Positions 7,945 to 15,991 of a stretch of 64,000 nucleotides of DNA are shown one piece after another; within the stretch, counting starts at the first letter, position 1, and each line of letters opens with the position of its first letter. Under the pieces are notes generated by a model, which made no database searches, had not been told where the DNA came from, and saw only the letters and a list, made by a program, of their open reading frames with translations. The DNA is from Chromatiaceae bacterium. Lineage in GTDB: Bacteria; Pseudomonadota; Gammaproteobacteria; Chromatiales; Chromatiaceae. The DNA is taken from NCBI GenBank assembly GCA_016714645.1, contig JADKCI010000001.1, forward strand, positions 372,001 through 436,000, read 5' to 3'. A program made the translations under genes and the position numbers.

Positions 7945-10233
7945 GAAGTATCCTCCGGCGGCGGCCGCAAATACCCCGGCGGATACTCATCGCGCCAGCT
8001 CGCCCGCTCCTCCGGGCGATAGATGAGATACATCTCGATCGCCACGTCCAGCTTCTGCAAGCCCTGCCACAGCACCTCCGTCCCCGGGTGGCCATCGGCC
8101 TTACGGCCCTGGAAGCCGCCCTTGATGGCGATCCAGCGGGTCGCCTCTTGCAGGGTGGGTGGCTGCTCGGGCAGAACGGTGGTTTGATGAAACCAGCTAA
8201 ACAGCGCCTGCCATTCCGGATCCTGGAAGAACAGGGTGCAGGGGGCGTCAGGATCCATGCGGCCCAGCATCGTCAGATAGTAAATGCGCCAGGCCACCAC
8301 CAGATCGATGGCCAGGCAATTCTCCAGGCGGGCCACGCAGCCCAACTGGCGCTCCTCGATCTGGCAACCGGTCTTGAGGGTGCGATGAAACACCTCGATG
8401 CCCCAGCGCGCGCCATACCAGCGCACCCGCTCTTGGGCCTCGGCCAGGGTGGTGGTGGCGACGTTGGTCAGCAACAGCCAGTCCACCCCGTCGACCCCGG
8501 GGCGGGGCCGCTTCGCGCAGCAACACCGCCCACAGCGCCAGCGGGCTTTCTTTAAGATTCCCGGGCGGTTTGAGCGTCACCGGCCCACAGCGCAGCGCCA
8601 GCTCCGCGGTGCGCGCGGCTCGCGCGCCGCGGCGCGGCAGTACCAGGGGCGAGGCGCCCCGCCACCCAGACCGCCCAGGTGGTCCCACAACGGGGTCAGC
8701 CCCTCAGCGCTCATCACCTGGCGCTGCCGGCCGCGGTTGGCCCGCACCAGCAGGCGCGGGCTGGCGGGATCACGCGCCAGGGCGAAGAGTTCGAACAGGT
8801 CGGCCTCGCGGTCACCGATACTCACCAGGGTGGTGTGGGGCACCTGGGGGCGATCGCCTGCAGGGTGCGGTAGGCTGCCAGCCACTTGCCGCTTTCCCGC
8901 ACCTCGGGTTCCCGGCGGGTCTGATGTTGGTCGGGGTCACGCGCCCAGCACGCGGCGCTCACCACCCCCAAGGGGCACGCCCTCGGGGGTGAAGGCGTGG
9001 CTGTTATGCAGCACCAGGCCGACGGGGCCGCCGTCGGTCTTGTTCCCTGATCGGCCCCAGCCCCGCCGTATCGGGATGGCCGGTGTAGTTGAGCGAGGTC
9101 GTGTCCTGGGGCACCAGCACCAGGGGCTGGGCGCCCATCCGGGCGATCACCGCCTCCCCGGTGGGCGCCGAGTATGACGTGCATGTTGATCCGCGGGTTG
9201 CCAAAGAAACGATAGGCCGCGACCGTCCGGGCGCGGTCGGCGCAGCGGCGGGTGAGACTCCGGGGACTGGACGTCGCCCCAGAAGTCCGCGGCCAGATGA
9301 TACAGGCGGTGTTTGAGACGGGCATCCCAGACTTTGAGGCCACCAAATTCTTCCTCGGTCCAGTCGGCCGGCGTACTGGGGCGCTCGGCGGGCAGCCGTG
9401 CGGGCCCCTGGCGCAGCCGCTGGCGGGCATCATCCGCCAGGGGGCGCACCCACAGGGCCTTCGGGACGCCATCCCGGCGGCCGGCGCTGTGGCCCGATGC
9501 ATCCCCAGCCGGCGGCGGCGTAGCAGGTGCCGGCATAGTCGGGATGGACGAAGGTCTCCAGCAGCAGGGGCCGCACGCCATAGCGGGCTTCCCAGTCCGC
9601 CGGCAAACGGCGGGCCAGCTGGCCCAAGAGATGGGAGGCCAGGTGGGGTACGCGGACCCCAGGCAAGATCAGGAAGCGGGCATTGGCGACGACCCGGGCG
9701 AGGTTACCGCGGCGGGTGGCCTCGTTCCAGCCGATCCAGTGGTCGCGATCCTGGAGGGCGAAGCTGGCCGCTTGGCAGGCGGCGGCGCCCAGGTCGCCGT
9801 GGGCGGAGCGGAAGAGGTAGCGCAGTTGCGCCCCACACAGGGGTTTGTCCCCCAGGGGGTGCTGGACCATGAGTTGGTGGTAGGTGTCGCGTTCCGCGGC
9901 GGTGTCCACCACCACGAGGTCGATGGGACCCAGGGCGGCCAGGTCGCCCGTTACTTCAGCCACCGGCAGCGGCGCTGGCGCCACCGTGGCGGGTGCCGGG
10001 CGGGGCCGGCGGGAAAGGGTGTCGCCACGGGCAGCGTCACGGCGCCGCGCCGGTGGAGCTCGGCCAGCGCGCGGCGGGCGCTGCCCAGGCAGCGTTGGCC
10101 CTGGGCATTGGTCCAGTTCAGCCAGTCACACACCCGTTCCGCCAGGCGCGGCGGCTGAGGGCGGGCTCCTGACCGACGGTGGCCACGATGCGCTCGCGTA
10201 GGGGGTGTCAAACCATTGGCCACAGACTCTCAT
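7941..10233 (-). pseudogene. Decayed IS4-type transposase with N-terminal DruA-like (DUF4338) domain
   Basis: Reading leftward from an ATG at 10233, pieces of one protein occur in successive frames. First an N-terminal helix-turn-helix-like part (VCDWLNWTNAQGQRCLGSAR), then a DUF4338/DruA core (RFLILPGVRVPHLASHLL, VRPLLLETFVHPD). Next comes the DDE transposase start (LVLVPQDTTSLNYTGHP), a middle part (VSIGDREADLFELFALAR), and finally an intact 181-residue C-terminus (7941-8486) of the IS4/Tn5 type with RWGIEVFHRTLKTGCQIE, which carries the late catalytic Glu. At least four frame changes separate them, so no functional transposase can be made. Terminal inverted repeats were not identified. Confidence 0.85.
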
Positions 10234-10390
10234 GGCCGGGGAGCGTAGCGGCCGGGCGGCGCGGAGTCAAGTGTGTGTAGGGATCAGGGAGATAAGGTGC
10301 TGGGGAGCATGGTGGATTCCTCTCATTACTGATAACGATGGCTCGGAGTCTATGGGTCTGGCTGTCATCCCGTGCCGGTGATGGACGAGA

Positions 10391-11026
10391 TCAGCCGCCC
10401 CCCAGGCGGCTGAGTTGGCGTGCCGCCTCCTGGCCGATGCCCGTGTCCGGGCCCAGGTCCCGCGCCTTTTCCAGGGCGGCACGCGCGGTGGCCTTGTCGC
10501 CAGCGCCGCCGCTCACGAAACCGAGGGTGAGCCAGAGGCGCTGGAAGTCCGGGGAGCGCTCCGCGCCGGCGCGCAGGACCTTGATGGCCTCGGCGGTCTG
10601 GCCGGTGTAAAAGAGGGCCAGGCCCAGGTCATTGCTGGCGTCGGCATCGCCAGGGGCGAGTTCCAGGGCGCGCCGGTAGTAGGGGATGGCCTCGGCGTAG
10701 CGCCTCTGATCGAAGAACTGGTCGCCGGCATCATTCAGTTGCTCCGGGTCGGTACCGGTGGGGGCTACGGCTGGGGCGCCGGCGGCGAGCATCTCACGCT
10801 GGATAAAGGTGGGGGGCGTGGCCGTGGGGGCCGTCTTGGGCGCTGCCTGGCTCGACGGGTCGGCGCTGGCCAGACTTCTGGGCGGGTGGCGCAGGTAGTA
10901 ATCCCGGGTCAAGGCGAAAACGGCGAAGCCGTAGAAGATCAGCAAGACGGCGAACAGGGACCATTGCAAGGGGGTCAGTCTGGGCATGGCGTCTGAGAGC
11001 CTAGGGTCGGTGGGTGGGTGAGGCAT
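10391..11026 (-). CDS. Membrane-anchored TPR protein
   Basis: A 211-residue protein with one N-terminal membrane helix (residues about 20-38, WSLFAVLLIFYGFAVFAL), a Pro/Ala-rich linker, and about three tetratricopeptide repeats from residue about 97 to the C-terminus (QFFDQRRYAEAIPYYRRAL, ALFYTGQTAEAIKVL). It probably presents a protein-interaction surface in the periplasm. The ATG at 11026 is used; an internal ATG at 10987 would still retain the anchor. Partners are unknown. Confidence 0.75.
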   Translation of the reverse strand: MPHPPTDPRLSDAMPRLTPLQWSLFAVLLIFYGFAVFALTRDYYLRHPPRSLASADPSSQAAPKTAPTATPPTFIQREMLAAGAPAVAPTGTDPEQLNDAGDQFFDQRRYAEAIPYYRRALELAPGDADASNDLGLALFYTGQTAEAIKVLRAGAERSPDFQRLWLTLGFVSGGAGDKATARAALEKARDLGPDTGIGQEAARQLSRLGGG

Positions 11027-11101
11027 GATGCTATGGGTTCCAGGCCCCCTTCGCCAGCCCCCGGGCTGACAAAGGGGGCATAACCCCAGCCTCTAAAGGG
11101 C

Positions 11102-11134
11102 GGAATGGCGGAATGGCCGAATGGCCGAATGGCC
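11102..11134. repeat. Tandem 8-bp repeat (GGAATGGC/CGAATGGC) x4
   Basis: Four consecutive 8-bp units occupy the gap between the integrase stop and the TPR gene start. It is non-coding and probably arose by replication slippage. Confidence 0.7.
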
Positions 11135-11146
11135 AACCTGACTCTA

Positions 11147-12115
11147 TCACCCCAACGCGTCCAACGGGCTTTGCACCCCTTTACCGCCGCGATTTAGGAC
11201 GTGGGTGTAGATCATGGTCGTGGACACGTCCGCATGACCCAGAAGCTCCTGCACGGTGCGGATGTCATAACCCGCCATCAGCAGGTGGGTCCCGGATAGT
11301 GCCGCCAGCAGGGCAGCGATCTCTCCGTGAGTCAAGACCGTGGGTAGGCGCCGCGGCCGTTTGGCACGGGCGAACTCCCCAAGGTCAAAGTTCTCGCGCC
11401 GCAGCACCTGGCGATACAGAAACACCAGAGCATTCAGGGCGAGATTTTGGGTGCTGGCCGAGAATTTCCGGACCAGCGCCAAGTCTTCCAGAAAGGCGCC
11501 AATCGCCGCCGGCCCCTGGCTGAGCGGATCCCAGGTCCCCAAAGAGCCGAAGAAGCGCGTGATCCAATGGAGGTAGGTCTGTTCGGTACGGATCGCCATG
11601 CCCCGCAGCCGCAGCGTCTTGGTCACCTGAGCCAAGAGTGCGCCATGCGCGGCCCGCACCGCCGCCAGGGTTGTCTCCCCGCCGGGGGCCTCTTCTCCTG
11701 CGGCGTCCGGTGCCGCCCCAGCAACGTTGGCTCCGGGTAAGGGTAGGTAGTCCCGCGCCACCGTCGGGTGCGTCGCCTCTAATCCCTGTGCCGAATCGCG
11801 CCAGTGCGCCCAGTCCACCTGGCCAAGCCAGTGCACCCCAACAAGCTCAAACAATTTCTGTATAGCATCCACAGCCTGGCGGAACTGCCAGGCCTTGAGA
11901 CCGGTCTTCCGGCCCAGGTCCGCCAGGTAGGCATTCACGTCAGCGGGGGTCTGATCGGCCAGACGACGATCCGGGTGGGCGGCGATGTACTGCTCGGCAC
12001 GGACGACCATCCATCTGTCGAAGGGAGGTTTGATGCTTGATTCGTGAAGCTTATTGATATACCAATCCCAAAAGGAGCGGATTTTCTCCTCACGCGTTGA
12101 CGGGGTTTCTGCCAT
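11147..12115 (-). pseudogene. intI: Integron integrase IntI with in-frame loss of the catalytic core
   Basis: The 322-residue open frame is clearly an integron-type tyrosine recombinase. It has a long N-terminal region and a SAM-like core-binding domain (residues about 155-245, RGMAIRTEQTYLHWITRF). The C-terminus retains the catalytic His and Tyr (LLGHADVSTTMIYTHVLNRG). ALSGTHLLMAG is joined directly to YDIRTVQELLGH. In intact IntI proteins these segments are separated by the stretch carrying catalytic Arg I, Lys, the HxxR box and the integron-specific extra helix. That stretch, roughly 120-140 residues, is absent without breaking the frame. Recombinase activity is therefore not expected. It is transcribed away from the cassettes, as usual for intI. 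Confidence 0.85.
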
Positions 12116-12205
12116 ATGATAGGTTCACTCGGCAACAGGCTGCGGGATAGTGCGGAACGGGGTAGCTGATGGTATGTTCGCGATGGGAAGTTTACAGACC
12201 AAACG

Positions 12206-12269
12206 GAATCTGTCTAGTATCACAAACACAGAATCTGTCTAGTACCATAATTACGAAATCTGTCTAATA
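12206..12269. repeat. Three direct repeats with exact 25-bp period in the integron leader
   Basis: GAATCTGTCTAGTA occurs at 12206-12219 and 12231-12244, and AAATCTGTCTAATA at 12256-12269. Starts are exactly 25 bp apart. They lie between the divergent integrase start and the first cassette, where attI accessory integrase sites or a cassette promoter region is expected. Confidence 0.75.
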
Positions 12270-12345
12270 CACTGTTAGAGCAGTTAGAAAGCCACCTGAT
12301 CCACATTGGCTAGTGTTAAATCAGTAACAACAGAAGGCGTTATCT
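12270..12345 (+). other. Putative attI with cassette entry point GTTATCT (12339-12345)
   Basis: The core GTTATCT at 12339 matches the right-hand cores of the downstream attC sites (GTTAGCT, GTTATGC, GTTATCC, GTTAAGC). It lies 7 bp before the first cassette gene, which marks the junction of leader and array. Two further GTTAGA words occur at 12274 and 12283. The exact left limit of attI is unknown. Confidence 0.5.
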
Positions 12346-12351
12346 TTAGAA

Positions 12352-13632
12352 ATGGATAAGAAGACAGCCGTCGCGCGATGCCACGAAATTCAATTAGCTG
12401 TTCGTGATAAAGAGGTCGCTAGGTTCGAGTCGATAACCGAGATAGGGATGGCGGTGCAGGTCGCCATTCATATTCGGGGGCTGCCGATGATCGACTATGA
12501 AATGCTGAAGCTAATCTCTTCGACAATGCTCGGTGTGCCACGTTTGGCGGTTGATAGAATAGCGGAGCTTTTAGCTGAGATAGAGTTTGTTAGGCTACAA
12601 AGGGATGGGAGAAAAATTAAATCAGTGCTCCCCACGGTCCCGTATTTTGATGACCTATACGCCGGAATCGGTGACTACTTCGAAACCGTAGCTAAACCGG
12701 ACGAATTTGAGTTGTTGACCCTTGAGATAGTTGATCGTTTGGCAGCTGCGCCACACAATATTGACGCTCTAGCTGGCAAGCTGGGCGCAGACAGAAAGGC
12801 TTTTGATGCAAGCGTGGAAATTGGAACGAAAGGCAGCTTCCTGATTTCTCGTCGCGCCAGATCGAAAACTGTTCTGCTGAATCCATCTTATTTCTCAGAA
12901 AATGCCGACATATTTATAGATCATGTGGCTAAAAGCGGCGCTACCGGGATTCAGAAAACTCTAAAACTCATACAAGCATCGCAAGGTTGGCCGCTTGCAC
13001 TTATTGAAAAAACCGGAGAAATCTGTGGCACAAAAGTTGGGCAGGACGATATACAGCTTCTAAAAAGGTTGGCTCAAGAAGGTGCTGTCAAACCTCCAAG
13101 GATTAGCACGTCTCACGCGGGGGAGGCGGTATTCATATTCACTCCGACACCTGGGTTCGTCAAGTTGAATCCTCTGAGGCGCGAGGTCTATGAGCGCGCC
13201 TTAGCAATTGTATCGGCAGTTCGCCAAGGACAATTGCTTCCAAACCGTTTCAGAATTCGTAGCCCTGGAGCTGTCCTGTATAGGTTAAAAACCGAACTTC
13301 AGTTGGCTCCGACATCAGATTATTCGGAGCAATATAAGAACTTGGTTGACTACCGAATTGCTCAGTTGGTTCCGCTTACGAATGGTTATCGTCAATTGAA
13401 AATTATTGATACGCCGGAGAATAGAGAAGCTCTCCAGATAGCCTATACCCTCGTTCAGGGTGATGCACCGCCAGATCTTTCCTTGGACAAAGAGGCCCAC
13501 AGCGCTATGACAGGATCACAGGAGTACGTTGAGTCTCTCATTAGCGCGAGGGTAATGAGGGACAAGGAGACAATAACGCTGTCAGACGAAAAACGGTTCG
13601 AGTATGAACAGCTCCTGCTAGAGGGGATATAG
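12352..13632 (+). CDS. Hypothetical protein A of the two-gene integron cassette 1
   Basis: A 426-residue soluble protein that I do not recognise. The predicted make-up is alpha-helical with several stretches that look like winged-helix units (residues about 45-90, 120-160 and 205-245, the last with LLKRLAQEGAVKPP). This suggests a DNA-binding or sensory role, but that is inference only. It has no signal peptide and no membrane segment. Codon use is clearly AT-richer than the flanking chromosome, as expected of a mobile cassette. The start is seven bases after the cassette boundary with no convincing ribosome-binding site. The stop is followed after 3 bp by gene B, so the two are almost certainly co-translated. 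Confidence 0.8.
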   Translation: MDKKTAVARCHEIQLAVRDKEVARFESITEIGMAVQVAIHIRGLPMIDYEMLKLISSTMLGVPRLAVDRIAELLAEIEFVRLQRDGRKIKSVLPTVPYFDDLYAGIGDYFETVAKPDEFELLTLEIVDRLAAAPHNIDALAGKLGADRKAFDASVEIGTKGSFLISRRARSKTVLLNPSYFSENADIFIDHVAKSGATGIQKTLKLIQASQGWPLALIEKTGEICGTKVGQDDIQLLKRLAQEGAVKPPRISTSHAGEAVFIFTPTPGFVKLNPLRREVYERALAIVSAVRQGQLLPNRFRIRSPGAVLYRLKTELQLAPTSDYSEQYKNLVDYRIAQLVPLTNGYRQLKIIDTPENREALQIAYTLVQGDAPPDLSLDKEAHSAMTGSQEYVESLISARVMRDKETITLSDEKRFEYEQLLLEGI

Positions 13633-13635
13633 CCC

Positions 13636-14751
13636 ATGCTTAAAGATCGTGCACAGAAAGCGATGGCATTAAGGCTTAGTCTGTCAAAAAGATGGCTGCC
13701 CCAGCTTGAAATTGAAATAGAGCCTTCTACTCGGTTAGAGAGGTCTAGGAGCATGTTGACAGATGTCGATGTGCTTTCAGTGGCCCCTGCTCCGATAGGT
13801 CGACATACTCGAATTATATTTGACTGTAAAAGTGGAGCACGAGAGTCCGCAATTGGTCGCGCGTTCTGGTTACATGGCGTTATGACGAAAACGTTGACAT
13901 CCCATGGGTTTGTTGTTCTAAATCAAAAGGTTAAAATTACCCATGACCATCGGATCAGTGCGTCTGACCTAGGAGTCTCTCTACTCCATGAGAATGAGGT
14001 GGAGAATCTTGCGCAGTGCATGGGTGGTACAACAGATATAGGTAGCGCAGTTACCGGGGATGTCGATGTCTGGGATGAGTTTCTTTCGGTTGGAAGCAAG
14101 TATCCTAGTACCACCCCTTACCATGGGTTTTCAAGGTCGGGATTCTGGACGATAAAAGACGTTGGGGAGCAGTGTCGAAAGACGGTTGCCAGGCTGCGCG
14201 CTATTCGTACCGAGCTTGACCCAGCAAAACCGGAACATGTTGCAATATTCGGTGATGCCCTTTGCCTGTTCTTGCTTACCCTTTCAGAGATTGCTAACCG
14301 TTTGTATCTGGTTCTGATAAGGCCAGAATCTCACCAGGAGTTCACGGCTTCTTTGTTGGCTCTCCTTTACGGCGGATATGAAAACCTAGAGGCTGCCCTG
14401 AAAATTAGGCGCCTTACGATAGGCGGTGTGGCAACAGAGGATTCCCTTACTATATTTCCAGAAATGGAAAGATTTGAGAATCTTGTTCGCGAGATACTAC
14501 AAGCGCCTCAGCAAGTCTTAGCTGCTTCACTGCTTGCGCGTGAAGTCGGCTTTGCGTCTATGGTAGGGGCTGGGGTGACTGCGCTCGAGAATGAGATCGC
14601 AGCGGAGTCGCCTTATTCAACGAAGTATCTCTTGTTGGCAGCCGAATATCTGCAGATGGCTTCAAGAGCGCCCAAAGAGTTCGCATCGCATTATGCTGAT
14701 AAAGCTCTTCTCCTGTCGTCTAGTGCGCTTTCTTTAAAAAGTATTAGATAA
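13636..14751 (+). CDS. Putative PD-(D/E)XK nuclease-like protein B of integron cassette 1
   Basis: A 371-residue protein with no family name that I can give. Residues 35-67 contain a pattern typical of restriction-endonuclease-like folds: an upstream acidic residue (E35 among several), D45 in DVDVL, and D63-C-K65 at the end of a hydrophobic strand (IIFDCKSG). This fits the PD-(D/E)XK arrangement. The rest (residues about 150-371) is mainly helical, without TM segments. GAGGGG inside the end of gene A serves as ribosome-binding site. Its stop lies three bases before attC-1. Nuclease activity is a hypothesis from the motif; the pairing with gene A suggests a sensor/effector or defence module. 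Confidence 0.8.
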   Translation: MLKDRAQKAMALRLSLSKRWLPQLEIEIEPSTRLERSRSMLTDVDVLSVAPAPIGRHTRIIFDCKSGARESAIGRAFWLHGVMTKTLTSHGFVVLNQKVKITHDHRISASDLGVSLLHENEVENLAQCMGGTTDIGSAVTGDVDVWDEFLSVGSKYPSTTPYHGFSRSGFWTIKDVGEQCRKTVARLRAIRTELDPAKPEHVAIFGDALCLFLLTLSEIANRLYLVLIRPESHQEFTASLLALLYGGYENLEAALKIRRLTIGGVATEDSLTIFPEMERFENLVREILQAPQQVLAASLLAREVGFASMVGAGVTALENEIAAESPYSTKYLLLAAEYLQMASRAPKEFASHYADKALLLSSSALSLKSIR

Positions 14752-14754
14752 GTG

Positions 14755-14835
14755 CTCTAACGAGGGCTTCAACCCGACAAAACCCTCCACGCCCTTTGGG
14801 CGCTCCGGGCTTTGCGGGTTAAGCCAGCGTTAGCT
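14755..14835 (+). other. attC site 1
   Basis: Imperfect inverted repeat after gene B: outer boxes CTCTAAC at the left and GTTAGCT (14829-14835) at the right. The inner arms CTTCAACCCG and CGGGTTAAG pair with one unpaired extra base, as in attC hairpins. It marks the end of cassette 1. Confidence 0.75.
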
Positions 14836-14861
14836 GACTAGAACAAGAGTGGGGAGATCAA

Positions 14862-15320
14862 ATGCGCGTTTACGACGCCCGCTTACCAATTGCACTAGCT
14901 GCCGGGGCGATATTAGTCGCTGTAGTGGCCGTGGTTGTGTCGGCATATCGAGATCTTACAAGTCTAGAAAACCCCCTTTTGTGGGTGATTTCCCTGGCGC
15001 TGAGCTTTGTGGGGTCGTTCTATATTGGTAAACAGTCAGCCGTCGAGGCTGCACGAGACATTATCAAACCGCATGCAAGGTCCGCATTTCGGAGATTGAT
15101 CTCTCTATATGAGAGTCTCTCCAGGGTGGGAGCAGAAATCGAATCATCGAGAAACAAGAATTCGGAGACAATAACGATTGCAAAGCTCGAAGCGATCGTC
15201 GTAGAGCAGTTAGCGACAGCTGACGATGCGTTAGAGGATTGGAGAGACATCGTTCCAGATGAAGTGGCGGAGCTCAGGAGCAAACTCACAACTGCGCGAG
15301 ATCGGGAGGCAACAAAGTGA
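14862..15320 (+). CDS. Two-TM coiled-coil membrane protein, first gene of cassette 2
   Basis: A 152-residue protein with two N-terminal membrane helices (about residues 9-30 and 41-56) and a charged helical tail to the C-terminus (residues about 65-150) likely to form a coiled coil in the cytoplasm. GGGGAG precedes the ATG. The gene overlaps the next by 4 bp (GTGA). No family is recognised. Neighbouring gene D and cassette context suggest the two products act together at the membrane. Confidence 0.78.
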   Translation: MRVYDARLPIALAAGAILVAVVAVVVSAYRDLTSLENPLLWVISLALSFVGSFYIGKQSAVEAARDIIKPHARSAFRRLISLYESLSRVGAEIESSRNKNSETITIAKLEAIVVEQLATADDALEDWRDIVPDEVAELRSKLTTARDREATK

Positions 15321-15787
15321 ACGAGCTAATTAGATCCAAGGTTGCCCGCGTTCTCAATTCTCGCGAAATCGTCATAGCCGCAGGCTCTGAACATGGTGTT
15401 CGAGAGGGAATCTATTTCGATGTACTTGATCCCAAGGGAGAGGATATTCGAGACCCAGATACCAATGAGGTGCTTGGATCGATTGACCGCCCAAAGGTTC
15501 GTGTCAAAGTGTCTAAAGTACAGGAACGCCTAGCCATTGCGTCAACTTACAAGATGGAAAAGATCAATGTTGGCGGCACCGGGCAAGGGTTGGAAGCATT
15601 TGGCTCATTAGGTCTTCTTAGTCGTGCACTAATGCCGCCAAAATATGTAACGAAGTACGAGACACTGAAAACGGACGAGAAGACATGGGAAGATCTTGAT
15701 GAGGCGCAAAGCTACGTCAAGACAGGTGATCCAGTCGTTCAAGTCAAACAGGATATTGATCCGAATGAGGTGGAGCGCGTCAGCTAA
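15317..15787 (+). CDS. FlgT-C-like beta-rich protein, second gene of cassette 2
   Basis: A 156-residue protein starting at GTG, preceded by GGGAGG and overlapping the previous stop. Residues about 8-80 (VLNSREIVIAAGSEHGVREG, DPDTNEVLGSI, VRVKVSKVQERLAIAS) resemble the small beta-barrel found at the C-terminus of FlgT and in various uncharacterised proteins. The rest is unassigned. No signal peptide is seen, so it is probably cytoplasmic and may bind the tail of the membrane partner. The function is unknown. Confidence 0.78.
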   Translation: MNELIRSKVARVLNSREIVIAAGSEHGVREGIYFDVLDPKGEDIRDPDTNEVLGSIDRPKVRVKVSKVQERLAIASTYKMEKINVGGTGQGLEAFGSLGLLSRALMPPKYVTKYETLKTDEKTWEDLDEAQSYVKTGDPVVQVKQDIDPNEVERVS

Positions 15788-15890
15788 CAATCGGTTGCAC
15801 GCCGACCCGCAAAAAGCGGCGGCATTTTCGGTGGCAATATATGACTTCATCTGGCCGCTTTTTGCGGTCGGGTGAACCGAAACGTTATGC
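15782..15890 (+). other. attC site 2
   Basis: Long imperfect palindrome from AGCTAAC (15782-15788) to GTTATGC (15884-15890). The arms CGGTTGCACGCCGACC and GGTCGGGTGAACCG pair with bulges, and an inner stem CCGCAAAAAGCGGC / GCCGCTTTTTGCGG extends it. It ends cassette 2 and overlaps the last codons of its second gene. Confidence 0.85.
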
Positions 15891-15991
15891 CTCACAAGAG
15901 TCATCTGCACAGGATACGCAACCGCACCCATGGCGGTATAAAATCCAAAAGTGATAATTTCGCTAAATTCATTTGAAACGATAGGAACTGC

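Noticed and set aside
9430..9984. DruA as part of a Druantia defence system
   Set aside because: No DruB-E or other Druantia genes are nearby, and the domain continues into a transposase with frameshifts.
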